Source: Roseibium sp.
GTDB taxonomy: Bacteria; Pseudomonadota; Alphaproteobacteria; Rhizobiales; Stappiaceae
Reading direction: 5' to 3'
Length of the DNA: 64,000 nucleotides
Assembly: GCA_017643215.1 (NCBI GenBank)
Contig: JAEPNV010000008.1
Span: 5,257 to 69,256 of the forward strand
The notes under the pieces are model-generated. The model had not been told where the DNA came from. It saw only the letters and a list, made by a program, of their open reading frames with translations, and searched no databases. The position numbers and the translations under genes are program-made. Each line of letters starts with the position of its first letter. Position 1 is the stretch's first letter. Shown here one piece after another: positions 44,674-53,635 of this stretch.

Positions 44674-44693
44674 CGGATATGCGCCGACGGCGT

Positions 44694-45626
44694 TCAGTGA
44701 AACAGGCTGGAGACCGATTTTTCGAGCGCCGTCCGATTGATGGCTTCGCCGATCAGCGGTGCAATCGAAATTGTCCGAATGTTCGGCGCCGCTGTGATCG
44801 CAGCGGTCGGCTCGATGGAATTGGAGATCACCAATTCCTTGAGCTTCGATGATGTTACACGGGCCACCGCGCCGCCTGACAGGACGCCATGCGTGATGTA
44901 GGCGGTTACAGATTTTGCGCCCGCTGACAGAAGTGCATCCGCGGCATTGCACAAGGTTCCGCCGCTGTCGACGATGTCGTCCACAAGAATGCAATCGTAG
45001 CCGCCGACCTCACCGATGATGTTCATGACCTCGGACTCTCCGGGCTTGTCCCGGCGTTTGTCGACGATGGAAAGCGGCGCCTCGATGCGTTTTGCAAGCG
45101 CACGGGCACGCACGACGCCGCCCACGTCCGGCGAAACCACCATGACGTTGTCGGTGGCATAGCGTTCCTTGATATCCCGGGTCATCACCGGTGCGGCGAA
45201 CAGGTTGTCGGTCGGAATGTCGAAAAACCCCTGGATCTGACCCGCGTGCAGATCCATCGTCAGCACCCGGTCCGCGCCCGAATGAGTGATCAGGTTGGCG
45301 ACAAGCTTGGCGGAAATGGGTGTGCGGCCTGACGCCCGCCGATCCTGACGGGCGTAGCCGAAATAGGGGATCACCGCGGTGATCCGCCGCGCCGAGGACC
45401 GCCGGAGCGCATCGATGATGATCAACAGCTCCATGAGGTGATCATTGGCCGGATAACTGGTCGGCTGAACGACGAACACATCTTCGCCGCGCACATTTTC
45501 CTGGATTTCGACAAAAATCTCCTGATCGGCGAACCGGCGGACCTGGCACTTGGCAAGGGGCGCGTCCAGATAATTGGAGATTTCTTCAGCGAGGGCTCGA
45601 TTGGAATTGCCCGCGACGATTTTCAT
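44694..45626 (-). CDS. prs: ribose-phosphate pyrophosphokinase
   Basis: Makes PRPP from ribose-5-phosphate and ATP for nucleotide, histidine and tryptophan synthesis. The 310-residue length is normal. Motifs: [35 protein letters not shown] (with the ATP-binding region), [54 protein letters not shown] and the PRPP loop [14 protein letters not shown] at about 216-229. The ATG at 45626 is preferred over a TTG nine bases upstream. In related genomes prs is near rplY; here almost 5 kb of accessory DNA separates them. Confidence 0.96.
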   Translation of the reverse strand: MKIVAGNSNRALAEEISNYLDAPLAKCQVRRFADQEIFVEIQENVRGEDVFVVQPTSYPANDHLMELLIIIDALRRSSARRITAVIPYFGYARQDRRASGRTPISAKLVANLITHSGADRVLTMDLHAGQIQGFFDIPTDNLFAAPVMTRDIKERYATDNVMVVSPDVGGVVRARALAKRIEAPLSIVDKRRDKPGESEVMNIIGEVGGYDCILVDDIVDSGGTLCNAADALLSAGAKSVTAYITHGVLSGGAVARVTSSKLKELVISNSIEPTAAITAAPNIRTISIAPLIGEAINRTALEKSVSSLFH

Positions 45627-45856
45627 AAGCCGCAAATCCTTCTGGCGCGACGCCGGACGCGGGTGCCCATGGGCTGCCCGAACTGGTCCGGAGGGGTCAT
45701 CATCTTCAATCGCGGCAGGGCGTTGCCCGACGGGCTACCCGCTGCAAGCGGCGGCGTTTTAACAACCGTCTTGCAAAAGAACAACTGCGCGTTCGCGTTG
45801 AGTCCCGGGAATCTTTAAAAATCCTTGTTCGATTCAGCTGTTTTGCCGGCGCACTT

Positions 45857-46381
45857 TCAACCTCGGTTCAACCAGGCGCTGATTTCAACGACCGAACGGT
45901 TGGCAATGCGGCTCAAGGTTGCCGAATCGACCGCCTCCCAGGGGTCGCCCTGGCTGCCGGACGTTGTCTCTGTTCCCGAGACGCGTTTCACCCGCCGGCC
46001 GCTATTGTCAACAATGTCAAAGACATAAAACACAGTGGCAGAGGACCGGTCGCCCGTGGCTGACAGATAGCCGTTGATGCGGTAGGTCGCCGCGGCGCCC
46101 ACGCGGCGGACCAGGGTGAGGCCCTGGCGGCGGGCTTCGGCGCCAATATCCTCCGAAAGGTCATCCGCGATATTGCCCGGCGCGCCGGTGAATGGTTCGA
46201 ACGCAAACGTCACGCGGCTGGGGTCCGTCTCAGGGCCGGTGACGGCAACTGGCGTTGGGCGTTGCCCGATCGAACCGGGCGGCTGCGGGCTGCCCTGACA
46301 GGCGGCAAGGGTCGCAACCAGGACCAGCGGCGCCAAAACGGATACCGCCTTGCGGATCGCGGAAACGATTGTTGCGCGCAT
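45857..46381 (-). CDS. putative lipoprotein
   Basis: A 174-residue predicted lipoprotein. The signal sequence ends in the lipobox LAAC (LVATLAACQGS, Cys at about 28), and Gln at +2 suggests sorting to the outer membrane. The mature part is proline-rich at first (SPQPPGSIGQRPTPVAVTGP), then has a compact domain (RVTFAFEPFTGAPGNIADDL; YRINGYLSATGDRSSATVFY; FDIVDNSGRRVKRVSGTE). I do not recognise a named family. The ATG at 46381 has AGGGG upstream. It lies between the M24 gene and prs on the same strand. Confidence 0.8.
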   Translation of the reverse strand: MRATIVSAIRKAVSVLAPLVLVATLAACQGSPQPPGSIGQRPTPVAVTGPETDPSRVTFAFEPFTGAPGNIADDLSEDIGAEARRQGLTLVRRVGAAATYRINGYLSATGDRSSATVFYVFDIVDNSGRRVKRVSGTETTSGSQGDPWEAVDSATLSRIANRSVVEISAWLNRG

Positions 46382-46461
46382 CAGCACCCCTGAGATTGAA
46401 TCGAATTCATGCCTGAGCCCGATGCCGGAGCCCGTCTATCTGGCGGATATCGGATTAAGGT

Positions 46462-47619
46462 TTATCCCGACTTAACGGGAAGGTCGAGGGGCAGGGCCGA
46501 AAGGCTTTCCGGCGCGCCCTCGGTGATCAGATAGGTTCGTCCCAGACACATGGCGGTCTCGGTGATGGAATCCATCAAGATCATGTGCATGAAGATAACC
46601 ATGTTCGGCTCGATCACCGCCGGATTGCCCTTGTAGGCCATCGGCGGGTCCATCCAGCTCGGCGTGAACCGTGCGCCGAGCGAGTAGCCGCAGGCGTTCA
46701 GCCGATGCGGCATCATTCCGCGCGCGTCTAACGCTGCAGCATGGGCGTCGAACACGTCTCCCATTGTGTGTCCGCCGACCAGCTTGCCTTCCACGGCCGA
46801 CAGCGCCTCGCGGGCGGCTTCGTAGAGTTCGATATGGCGGGCGGTCGGCCGGCCCACCACAACTGTGCGCATCAACGCTGCATGATAGTGGCGATAGGCG
46901 CCCGCCCATTCGAGTGTGATTTGATCGCGCTCCTCCAGGACACGCCGGCCGGCCTTGTACCGGCACAACAGCGCATCGCGGCCGGATCCGATGATGAATT
47001 CATTGCCTGGATAGTCGCCGCCGCCTTCAAAGATCGCGCCTTGCATGGCGGCCAGAATCCGGCCCTCGTCGGCGCCCGGCCTGATTTCTGCGAGCGCCGC
47101 GTCATACGCGCGATCGGCAAGGCCGGCGGCCTTGCGGACATAGTCCAACTCGGCCTCGCTCTTGACCGCGCGCAGGAACGGAATGATCCGGGATGCATCG
47201 GACAGGTCGGCAAAGCTGTTCAGTTCGGCCTGCAGCTCGATGCCGATCTTGCCGGTCATCCCATGGGTGTCATATTCCACGCCGAGACGAGAGCCCAACA
47301 GATCCATTTCAAACAGCAGGTCTTTCAATTGGCCGACCGGGCTTGCTTCTCCCCGGTCGATCCAGATGCGAATGTCGGAGATGTTCGAGGTGTGCCTGGC
47401 TTGGCGCTGGTCGGCCGAGCGGGTCAAAAGCACCATTTTTCCGTCCGCCGTCACCACCAGGCATTGGAAAAAACAAAAGCCGAACGTGTCGTAGCCGGTG
47501 AGCCAATACATGCTTTCCTGCGCAAAAAGCAGCATCGCATCCAGCTTTTCGTCTTCCATTTTCGCTTTCAAGCGCTCGAAACGGCCATCAAACTCGGATT
47601 GGGAAAAGTGCAGCGCCAT
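46462..47619 (-). CDS. M24-family protein, creatinase/ectoine-hydrolase-like
   Basis: A 385-residue pita-bread-fold protein. It has the N-terminal creatinase domain (FDGRFERLKAKMEDEKLDAM; YWLTGYDTFGFC) and the C-terminal M24 domain. The metal ligands of true aminopeptidases appear lost. The region of the first two Asp residues reads EWAGAYRHYHAALMRTVVVG, like YYTALERT of creatinase. The His motif reads GYSLGARF instead of GHGIG. The first Glu motif reads FMHMILMD. This points to a metal-independent C-N hydrolase such as creatinase or ectoine hydrolase, not to an Xaa-Pro peptidase. The ATG at 47619 lies 2 bases after the pgeF stop, so translation is coupled. The substrate is not determinable. 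Confidence 0.8.
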   Translation of the reverse strand: MALHFSQSEFDGRFERLKAKMEDEKLDAMLLFAQESMYWLTGYDTFGFCFFQCLVVTADGKMVLLTRSADQRQARHTSNISDIRIWIDRGEASPVGQLKDLLFEMDLLGSRLGVEYDTHGMTGKIGIELQAELNSFADLSDASRIIPFLRAVKSEAELDYVRKAAGLADRAYDAALAEIRPGADEGRILAAMQGAIFEGGGDYPGNEFIIGSGRDALLCRYKAGRRVLEERDQITLEWAGAYRHYHAALMRTVVVGRPTARHIELYEAAREALSAVEGKLVGGHTMGDVFDAHAAALDARGMMPHRLNACGYSLGARFTPSWMDPPMAYKGNPAVIEPNMVIFMHMILMDSITETAMCLGRTYLITEGAPESLSALPLDLPVKSG

Positions 47620-47621
47620 GA

Positions 47622-48389
47622 TCACCCCGCTGTCAAAACGATTGCGGACAACAGCCGGCCGTAGTCGGGTTCTGCCCGATGTGTTGTCCGGCGGTAGGAA
47701 TAAAAACGGTCTTCGTCCCGGTAGGTGCACAGGCCGACATCTTCGACATGGCTCACGCCGGATCTCCGCAACCGGTCGAGGATAAAACCCGGCAGATCGA
47801 ACAAATGATGGCCGGAACGCGAGGAGGGCCGAAAAAAGACCGTGTTTGCCGAGCTGTCTGCGCTAAACCGGTCATGAAACTCAGGTCCGACTTCGTAGGA
47901 GCTTTGCGAGATGGTTGGGCCCAGGACAGCCACGATCTGGGACCTGTCGGCGCCAAGCGCCTCCATGGCCGCGACCGTGTTTTCCAGGACACCGCCGATC
48001 GCACCCTTCCAGCCCGCGTGGGCGGCGCCGATCACCCCGGCGTCATGGTCGGCGAGTAAAACCGGGCCGCAATCGGCCGTCGATACGGCGATTGCCACAC
48101 CGGGCCGGTCTGTCACGAGTGCATCTGCCTTCCGGTCTTCGTCTCCGGTCCAAGGTCCGCGAATCGTCAGGACATCGGGCGAATGGATCTGATAGGGAGA
48201 GACGAGATTGTCGAGTGAAACACCCAAGCGGCCGGCGATCCGGCGCCTGTTCTCGCGCACCCGGTCCTGGTCGTCTCCCGATCCCATGCCGACGTTCAAA
48301 CTGGCATAGATCCCTTCAGATGCGCCGCCGCAGCGGGTGAAAAATCCGTGCATCACCGACGGCCCGGCCAGGGCGGTTGATTGTATCAT
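47622..48389 (-). CDS. pgeF: peptidoglycan editing factor PgeF (YfiH/laccase-domain family)
   Basis: A 255-residue protein of the DUF152/YfiH family, which removes wrongly incorporated amino acids from peptidoglycan precursors; homologues also act on purine nucleosides. Signatures are HGFFTRCGGASEGIYASLNV (about 14-33), STADCGPVLLADHDAGVIGA with the zinc-binding Cys, AHAGWKGAIGGVLENTV with its His, and LGPTISQSSYEVG. The open frame starts at 48536, but the ATG at 48389 has GGAAGG 4 bases upstream and begins the domain. The order lgt, methyltransferase, pgeF, M24 is tightly packed and is likely one operon. Confidence 0.94.
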   Translation of the reverse strand: MIQSTALAGPSVMHGFFTRCGGASEGIYASLNVGMGSGDDQDRVRENRRRIAGRLGVSLDNLVSPYQIHSPDVLTIRGPWTGDEDRKADALVTDRPGVAIAVSTADCGPVLLADHDAGVIGAAHAGWKGAIGGVLENTVAAMEALGADRSQIVAVLGPTISQSSYEVGPEFHDRFSADSSANTVFFRPSSRSGHHLFDLPGFILDRLRRSGVSHVEDVGLCTYRDEDRFYSYRRTTHRAEPDYGRLLSAIVLTAG

Positions 48390-48423
48390 GTGACCTTCCG
48401 GCTGATCGGTTGGTGTTGCGCGA

Positions 48424-49527
48424 TCATTGGTCAGGGTGCCAAAGCCTGTCAAACGGGGAAATGGGCGTCCGATGTGACGAGATCGCAAACATCTTGAACA
48501 ACTCACCCATCCGCTCCGGCCCTGCGAGACGTTCAACGGCTGCGCGGATATCGTCCTGAACGGCCGGGCTTTTGCCCGACCCCAGCACGCCGGCGCGTTC
48601 CAGCAGTCCGAGTTTCAATAAGAAGTCGCCCTGTGTCAGGGGCGCGAACGCGACGGCGCCGGCTCTTTTTGCTGCGTGCGCCAGAGCCTCGAAGTTCACG
48701 TGGGCAGTGAGGTCAGCGGCACCGGGACGGGCAAGCACCGGGTCATAGGCATGGCCGTGCACGGCCTGCAATGTGTCGCCCGGCGCCGAACGCAGGTAGC
48801 CGTAGTCGATGAAGAGCGCGACGCCGCCATGGGCCGACAGCCGCGCGCCGATTTCCTCGCAGATCGCGTTTGCGGCCGGCTGAGTTTCAAGGATCGTTCC
48901 CGGCGCGGCGTTCCGCGCGGTCTTGGGAACGTCTTTCTCGTCCAGACGCGCCGTGCCAACGCCGAACGCCAGTTCGCCCGCATCATCCAGTCCGATCACG
49001 CGCTCATGCCAGCCATCCTGGGTCTTGACAAACTGATGGATCGGAAGCGCGTCGAAGAACTCGTTGGCCACGATCAGAACCGGACCGTCCGGAACGCCGG
49101 CCAGCCGATCATGAAACGTCGGCATCAGCGGCGCCTTTTTCAGTGTGTTCTTCTGGACCTCGCGCAGCCGCGGGCTGGTTTCGACAAGGTGGAGTTCCGC
49201 CGCATTGATGAGGGCCGGCCGCAGCCGCGCCATGCGCAAGATATCGGCCATCAGCGTGCCTCGGCCGGGGCCGAGTTCGACAAGGCCAACGGACTGCGGG
49301 TCCCCGAGATCCTGGAAGGCGGTCACGAGAAACGCGCCGATCAGTTCGCCAAACATCTGGCTGACTTCGGGAGCGGTGATGAAATCGCCCTTCACGCCGA
49401 AAGGTTCGGCCGTTGTGTAATAACCGTGGGCGCGATCCCCCAAGCAGGCAGCCATGTACTCGGCGACGGTGATCGGTCCGCTGACGCTGATTTGGGCCTT
49501 CAATCGCTCCAGCAGCGGCGTCGTCAT
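48424..49527 (-). CDS. NDUFAF7/MidA-type SAM-dependent methyltransferase
   Basis: A 367-residue methyltransferase of the NDUFAF7 (DUF185) family. The mitochondrial member dimethylates an arginine of the complex I subunit NDUFS2; the bacterial role is presumed similar but unproven. The SAM-binding motif is VGLVELGPGRGTLMADILR (about 80-98). Other signatures are GDFITAPEVSQMFGELIGAF, VANEFFDALPIHQFV and LFIDYGYLRSAPGDTLQAV. The ATG at 49527 overlaps the lgt stop by four bases (ATGA), and longer frames upstream are shadows of lgt. Confidence 0.93.
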   Translation of the reverse strand: MTTPLLERLKAQISVSGPITVAEYMAACLGDRAHGYYTTAEPFGVKGDFITAPEVSQMFGELIGAFLVTAFQDLGDPQSVGLVELGPGRGTLMADILRMARLRPALINAAELHLVETSPRLREVQKNTLKKAPLMPTFHDRLAGVPDGPVLIVANEFFDALPIHQFVKTQDGWHERVIGLDDAGELAFGVGTARLDEKDVPKTARNAAPGTILETQPAANAICEEIGARLSAHGGVALFIDYGYLRSAPGDTLQAVHGHAYDPVLARPGAADLTAHVNFEALAHAAKRAGAVAFAPLTQGDFLLKLGLLERAGVLGSGKSPAVQDDIRAAVERLAGPERMGELFKMFAISSHRTPISPFDRLWHPDQ

Positions 49528-50351
49528 GGTGTGGCCGGTGCGCGGCGCGCGGCCCAGGCCATGGCCGCGGCGCCAGCGAGGATCATCGGAACCGACAACA
49601 CCATGCCCATGGTGAGAAAACCGGACAGGTAGCCGATATGGGCGTCCGGTACCCGGTAAAACTCGGCGATCGACCGGCCGAGGCCGTAACCAAACGCGAA
49701 CGCGCCGGCCATAAATCCGGGACGCTGCAGCAGCTTGAACCGATGGCTGAGGATCCGAAGCACAACAAACAACAGAGCCCCTTCCAAGGCGGCTTCGTAG
49801 AGCTGGCTTGGATGGCGCGGCTCCGGTCCGGCGCCTGGAAACACAACGGCCCAGGGCACATCGGTGGGGCGGCCCCATAACTCGGCGTTGACGAAATTCG
49901 CGATCCGGCCGAAGAACAGACCGATCGGCGCCGCGCAGCCGGCCAGGTCGAACAGCGTCCAGATCGACAGGCCGCGGCTTTGGGCGAACAAGATCATCGC
50001 CACGACCGTTCCGGCGAACCCGCCATGGAAGGACATACCGCCACTCCAGATGGCCAGGGCTTCCATCGGGTTCGCAAGGTAGTATGCGGGATTGTAAAAC
50101 AGCACGTATCCGAGCCGCCCGCCGAGGATAATGCCGAGGGTGCCCCAAAGCACGAAATCATCAATATCGACCGCTGTCGGCCGTGGCTGTGTTGCCCACA
50201 GCCGATCATCGAGGACAAGACGGCGCATGTAGCGCCAGGCCAGCAGGATGCCAGCAATGTAAGCCAGCGCATACCAGCGCAGCGCGAACGGTCCGATCTC
50301 AAGCGCGATCGGATCGATGGCCGGAAACGGAAGGACAAGCAAAGGGGTCAA
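49524..50351 (-). CDS. lgt: prolipoprotein diacylglyceryl transferase
   Basis: Transfers diacylglycerol from phosphatidylglycerol to the lipobox cysteine of prolipoproteins; an inner-membrane enzyme with seven helices. The 275-residue length is usual. The Lgt signature GRIANFVNAELWGRPTD is at about 148-164. Before it come LGGRLGYVLFYNPAYY and WSGGMSFHGGFAGTV, and YGLGRSIAEFYRVPD follows near the end. The start is a TTG at 50351 (TPLLVLPFPAIDPIALEIGP), the only one giving the typical N-terminus; GGAT lies upstream. Lgt is the first gene of the minus-strand operon. Confidence 0.95.
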   Translation of the reverse strand: MTPLLVLPFPAIDPIALEIGPFALRWYALAYIAGILLAWRYMRRLVLDDRLWATQPRPTAVDIDDFVLWGTLGIILGGRLGYVLFYNPAYYLANPMEALAIWSGGMSFHGGFAGTVVAMILFAQSRGLSIWTLFDLAGCAAPIGLFFGRIANFVNAELWGRPTDVPWAVVFPGAGPEPRHPSQLYEAALEGALLFVVLRILSHRFKLLQRPGFMAGAFAFGYGLGRSIAEFYRVPDAHIGYLSGFLTMGMVLSVPMILAGAAAMAWAARRAPATP

Positions 50352-50551
50352 TAGGATATCCGTGCGTTTTTGGAGCCTGCCTGCGCTGCGCGACAGCCCT
50401 GTCGGTGCCGGGTGACGCTTGCCGGTTCGAATGGATGCCGTCAAGGGGATTTCGGGCCGTGCCGGGCATTGCTTTATCTGCCGCTTGAAGTTGGCCGCAA
50501 AGCCCCATACGTGTTGATCAGTGTTCCGCCTTCGTGCAAAGGAGTGTCGTC

Positions 50552-50845
50552 ATGACACAGGGCCCGAACAGGTTTCTCGACGATTTTGCCAAACTGATGA
50601 CCGATGCCGCCGGTGTCGCGCAGGGCGCGCGGCGCGAGGTCGAAACCGCATTCCGCGCGCAGGCGGAACGGTTTTTGTCGGACATGGATGTCGTGTCCCG
50701 CGAAGAACATGAGGCGGTCAAGGAAATGGCCGTACGCGCGCTCGACAGGCTCGACGAACTGGAAAGCCGTTTGGAAGCGCTCGAAAAGAAGCCGGCGCCA
50801 CGCGCCAAAAAAACCACGTCGACCAACAAGGGTGATGCGGCTTGA
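50552..50845 (+). CDS. ubiK: accessory factor UbiK family protein
   Basis: A 97-residue BMFP/UbiK protein. UbiK binds ubiquinone-synthesis enzymes and lipid and is needed for aerobic ubiquinone synthesis in enterobacteria. The N-terminal helix is FLDDFAKLMTDAAGVAQGAR (about 8-27), the C-terminal coiled coil is VSREEHEAVKEMAVRALDRL then ELESRLEALEKK, and the tail is Lys-rich. The ATG at 50552 has AAGGAG 8 bases before it. It is divergent from lgt. Confidence 0.9.
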   Translation: MTQGPNRFLDDFAKLMTDAAGVAQGARREVETAFRAQAERFLSDMDVVSREEHEAVKEMAVRALDRLDELESRLEALEKKPAPRAKKTTSTNKGDAA

Positions 50846-51126
50846 ATGTGGCGGCGAGCCAGCCATCGGCCCGCCGTCCGACATGCGAATATCGCCCGTT
50901 TGAGGCGGCCGTCGTCCACAGTTTTCGGACTGTAACACAAAAATTGTATATGCCGCTTCAAGCAATGCTGCTTCTATACTGAATCTCAACAGGGATTCGT
51001 CGGAGTGCCGAATGAATCGCGAAAACGCGGGTCGGTTGCTCCTCCGTGTTGAGACATGTCCGGCGGACACGTCCGGTAAAGCGTACCGGGCCTTGCGCCT
51101 CCGGCTCGGAAGGGGAGAAGGCCAAC
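50846..51126 (+). other. intergenic region upstream of the YbjN-like gene
   Basis: 281 bases. A moderately AT-rich stretch at about 50930-50990 could hold the promoter of the following operon. No gene or clear terminator was seen. Confidence 0.4.
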
Positions 51127-51627
51127 ATGAGCCTTATCGAATTCGACTTCGAGCGACCAGACAATCCCGTCGATACCATCGAAACCGTCGCCGCTTTGAA
51201 CGAGTGGGTGTTCGAGCGGTCCGCCGATGATGAAATCACGATCTCGATCTCCGGCGGCTGGTGCGACTACCACGTCTCCTTTTCCTGGATGGAGGAAGTG
51301 GAAGCGCTGCACCTTGCATGTGCTTTCGATCTGAAGGTCGCCGAACCCCGCAAGACCGAAGTCGTGCGGCTTCTTGCGCTGGCGAACGAACAGATCTGGA
51401 TGGGCCATTTCGACCTGTGGAGCCGGGAAGGCGTGGTGATGTTCCGCCAATCCCTTCTGCTTGCCGGCGGGGCCGAGGCGAGTTCGGCGCAGATCGAGGG
51501 CATGCTCTCCAACGCGCTGGAAAACTGCGAACGGTACTACCAGGCATTCCAGTTCGTCGTCTGGGCGGGCAAGAGCGCGGCCGAGGCGATTGAGACTTCA
51601 CTGTTCGAGACCGCGGGAGAAGCATGA
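51127..51627 (+). CDS. YbjN domain-containing protein
   Basis: A 166-residue protein with the type III secretion chaperone-like fold of the YbjN family; the family's role is poorly defined. Typical segments are NEWVFERSADDEITISISGG (about 25-44), YHVSFSWMEEVEALHLACAF, LALANEQIWMGHFDLWSREG (about 83-102) and the C-terminal ALENCERYYQAFQFVVWAGK. The ATG at 51127 has GGAGAAGG 5 bases upstream. Its stop overlaps the proC start by four bases. Confidence 0.9.
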   Translation: MSLIEFDFERPDNPVDTIETVAALNEWVFERSADDEITISISGGWCDYHVSFSWMEEVEALHLACAFDLKVAEPRKTEVVRLLALANEQIWMGHFDLWSREGVVMFRQSLLLAGGAEASSAQIEGMLSNALENCERYYQAFQFVVWAGKSAAEAIETSLFETAGEA

Positions 51628-52442
51628 TCTTTTCGCCGCAGCGGCCCTTTGTCCTGGTTGGGGCCGGGAAGATGGGCGGCGCGATGTTGTCGGCCTGGAT
51701 GGCGGAAGGGCAAGACCCCGCCGCCATCGTGGTAAGTGACCCGGCGCCGCCGGACGAGGTTATGAACCTCCTTGCAAAACATGAGATCCGGCACGTCAAA
51801 AGGGCACCTGATGCCCTTCAGCCCGGGTTGGTGATGATCGCGGTCAAACCGCAAATGATGGACGCTGTTCTGCCGGACATCGCTAAGATCGTAATGCCCG
51901 ACACGCTCGTTCTCTCCGTCGCTGCCGGTACGCCGCTTCGCGCGTTTGAGACGGCATTCGGCCCGGTCCCGATTGCCCGCGCGATGCCCAACACCCCGGC
52001 GATGGTCAAGCGGGGGATCACGGCCGTCTATCCGAATGAAGCCGTCACCGACGCCCATCGCTCGGCGATCACTCAGCTCCTGTCGGCTGTCGGGACGGTC
52101 GTCTGGTTGTCCGAAGAACGCCAGATCGATCTGGTGACCGGGGTCAGCGGTTCAGGCCCCGCCTACGTGTTCTTGCTGGCGGAATGCCTTGCAAAGGCTG
52201 GCGAAGAGGCGGGCCTGCCGGCGGATCTCGCCGAAACACTGGCGATCGCCACTGTTTGCGGTGCCGGGGAGTTGATGCACCGGTCCGATTCCCACCCGTC
52301 GACGCTGCGGAAGAATGTGACCTCGCCGATGGGCACGACCGCGGCCGCGCTTGACGTTCTGATGGCCGAAGACGGTTTGGAACCGCTGATGCGCAGGGCC
52401 GTGGCGGCCGCGATCAAACGGGCCGGTGAACTGGCCGGATAA
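51624..52442 (+). CDS. proC: pyrroline-5-carboxylate reductase
   Basis: The last step of proline synthesis: NAD(P)H-dependent reduction of pyrroline-5-carboxylate. The 272-residue length is normal. The dinucleotide-binding motif is VLVGAGKMGGAML at about 10-22. Further motifs are IAVKPQMMDAVLP, ARAMPNTPAMVKRGITAVYP and the signature VTGVSGSGPAYVFLLAECLA with the C-terminal VTSPMGTTAAALDVL. It starts by an ATGA overlap within the YbjN-like stop, so the two are coupled. Confidence 0.96.
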   Translation: MIFSPQRPFVLVGAGKMGGAMLSAWMAEGQDPAAIVVSDPAPPDEVMNLLAKHEIRHVKRAPDALQPGLVMIAVKPQMMDAVLPDIAKIVMPDTLVLSVAAGTPLRAFETAFGPVPIARAMPNTPAMVKRGITAVYPNEAVTDAHRSAITQLLSAVGTVVWLSEERQIDLVTGVSGSGPAYVFLLAECLAKAGEEAGLPADLAETLAIATVCGAGELMHRSDSHPSTLRKNVTSPMGTTAAALDVLMAEDGLEPLMRRAVAAAIKRAGELAG

Positions 52443-52524
52443 TTCATCGTCAACAAGCTGTTCGCACGGCGCTTTTCGAATGCGTTGCTAAGCCCTATCT
52501 TGCGGGCAGGATAGGAGACCTGCA

Positions 52525-53235
52525 ATGGCAACAGCTAAGACCCGGCAGAAGATTCTCGACACTTTTTTGACCCTGCTTGGCGACCACGCCTATGGAGACG
52601 TCACGCCGACCCGGCTCGCCAGGGCGGCCGGCGTCAAGCTTTCTGTGGTGCGCGAGTGTTACCCGTCCAAAAAGGCGCTTGTCGAAGCGTTCGCAAATCG
52701 CGTCGACGTGGCGGTTTTGGACGAACAGGCCGACGACATGCACGACCAACCGGCCCGTGACCGGTTGTTTGATGTGTTGATGACGCGCATCGACCATCTG
52801 GCCGCGCATAAGAACGCCGTGCGGGCGCTGATGGACGCTGTGCGCGAGGATCCCGCCCTTGCACTCGACTTCAATCCGATCGCGGTCCGCTCCCAGCGCT
52901 GGATGCTGGAGGCGGCGGGTATCGAGCTCACCGGGTTCAAAGCCCAGGTCGTGGCACAGGGATTGGCGCTCGCGTTTGCCCGCGTCCTGGAGACCTGGCT
53001 CGACGAGACCGATGAGGGCATGCCGCGCACAATGGCCAGGCTCGACAAGGAACTGGACCGGGGCGAAGACTGGGTGCGGACACTTGACCGGCTGGAAAGT
53101 GCGACACGGACGTTGCGCTCGGCCGGCGGCGTGTTCCGGCGCCGGCGGCGGCGTTCTGAGCCGGATTGGCAAACCGATGATTGGGGCGAACCGATCGATG
53201 AACCGGGCGCGGATGCTGCCGGCGCGGCGCGGTAA
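52525..53235 (+). CDS. TetR family transcriptional regulator
   Basis: A 236-residue protein with a TetR-type helix-turn-helix at about 8-55 (ILDTFLTLLGDHAYGDVTPT; LARAAGVKLSVVRECYPSKK). A helical C-terminal domain follows that resembles those of COQ9-like relatives (VDHLAAHKN- and QVVAQGLALAFARVLETWLD-like helices). The last 40 residues are basic then acidic. It sits between proC and csaA, an order I recall as common in Hyphomicrobiales. The target genes are unknown; the start at 52525 has AGGAGACC upstream. Confidence 0.88.
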   Translation: MATAKTRQKILDTFLTLLGDHAYGDVTPTRLARAAGVKLSVVRECYPSKKALVEAFANRVDVAVLDEQADDMHDQPARDRLFDVLMTRIDHLAAHKNAVRALMDAVREDPALALDFNPIAVRSQRWMLEAAGIELTGFKAQVVAQGLALAFARVLETWLDETDEGMPRTMARLDKELDRGEDWVRTLDRLESATRTLRSAGGVFRRRRRRSEPDWQTDDWGEPIDEPGADAAGAAR

Positions 53236-53277
53236 CATCATTCAGCCCGTGGACGAATTGGTCTTGGTGAGGACACC

Positions 53278-53619
53278 GTGAGCGAAACGATTTCGTTTGA
53301 TGATTTTTTGAAGGTGGATGTGCGCGTCGGCCGCGTGGTGGAGGCGCAGGATTTTCCCGAAGCCAGAAAGCCTGCCTATAAAATGAAGATCGATTTCGGC
53401 CCGGGGATCGGTGTGAAGAAGACTTCCGCTCAGATCACCAAACACTACGCGCCGGATGACCTTGTCGGAAAGCTGGTGATGGCCGTGGTGAATTTTCCCC
53501 CGCGTCAGATCGGGCCGGTCAAGTCCGAGGTTCTGACGCTCGGCGTTCCGGACGAAGATGGCGAGGTAATCCTGCTGACGCCGGACAAGGATGCGCCCAT
53601 CGGCGGGCGGCTCTACTGA
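53278..53619 (+). CDS. csaA: tRNA-binding protein CsaA-like
   Basis: A 113-residue OB-fold protein of the CsaA/EMAP tRNA-binding family. In Bacillus, CsaA has chaperone and export-related activity. The family block FDDFLKVDVRVGRVVEAQDF (about 7-26), KPAYKMKIDFG, SAQITKHY and VVNFPPRQIGPVKSEVLTLG (about 70-89) is complete. The start is a GTG with AGGAC before it. It converges with the histidine kinase gene, 16 bases away. Confidence 0.93.
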   Translation: MSETISFDDFLKVDVRVGRVVEAQDFPEARKPAYKMKIDFGPGIGVKKTSAQITKHYAPDDLVGKLVMAVVNFPPRQIGPVKSEVLTLGVPDEDGEVILLTPDKDAPIGGRLY

Positions 53620-53635
53620 GCCCGTTCGCACGCCC

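Noticed and set aside
46462..47619. M24 protein as the DMSP lyase DddP
   Set aside because: DddP keeps an acidic metal-binding set, and this protein has lost most of these residues.
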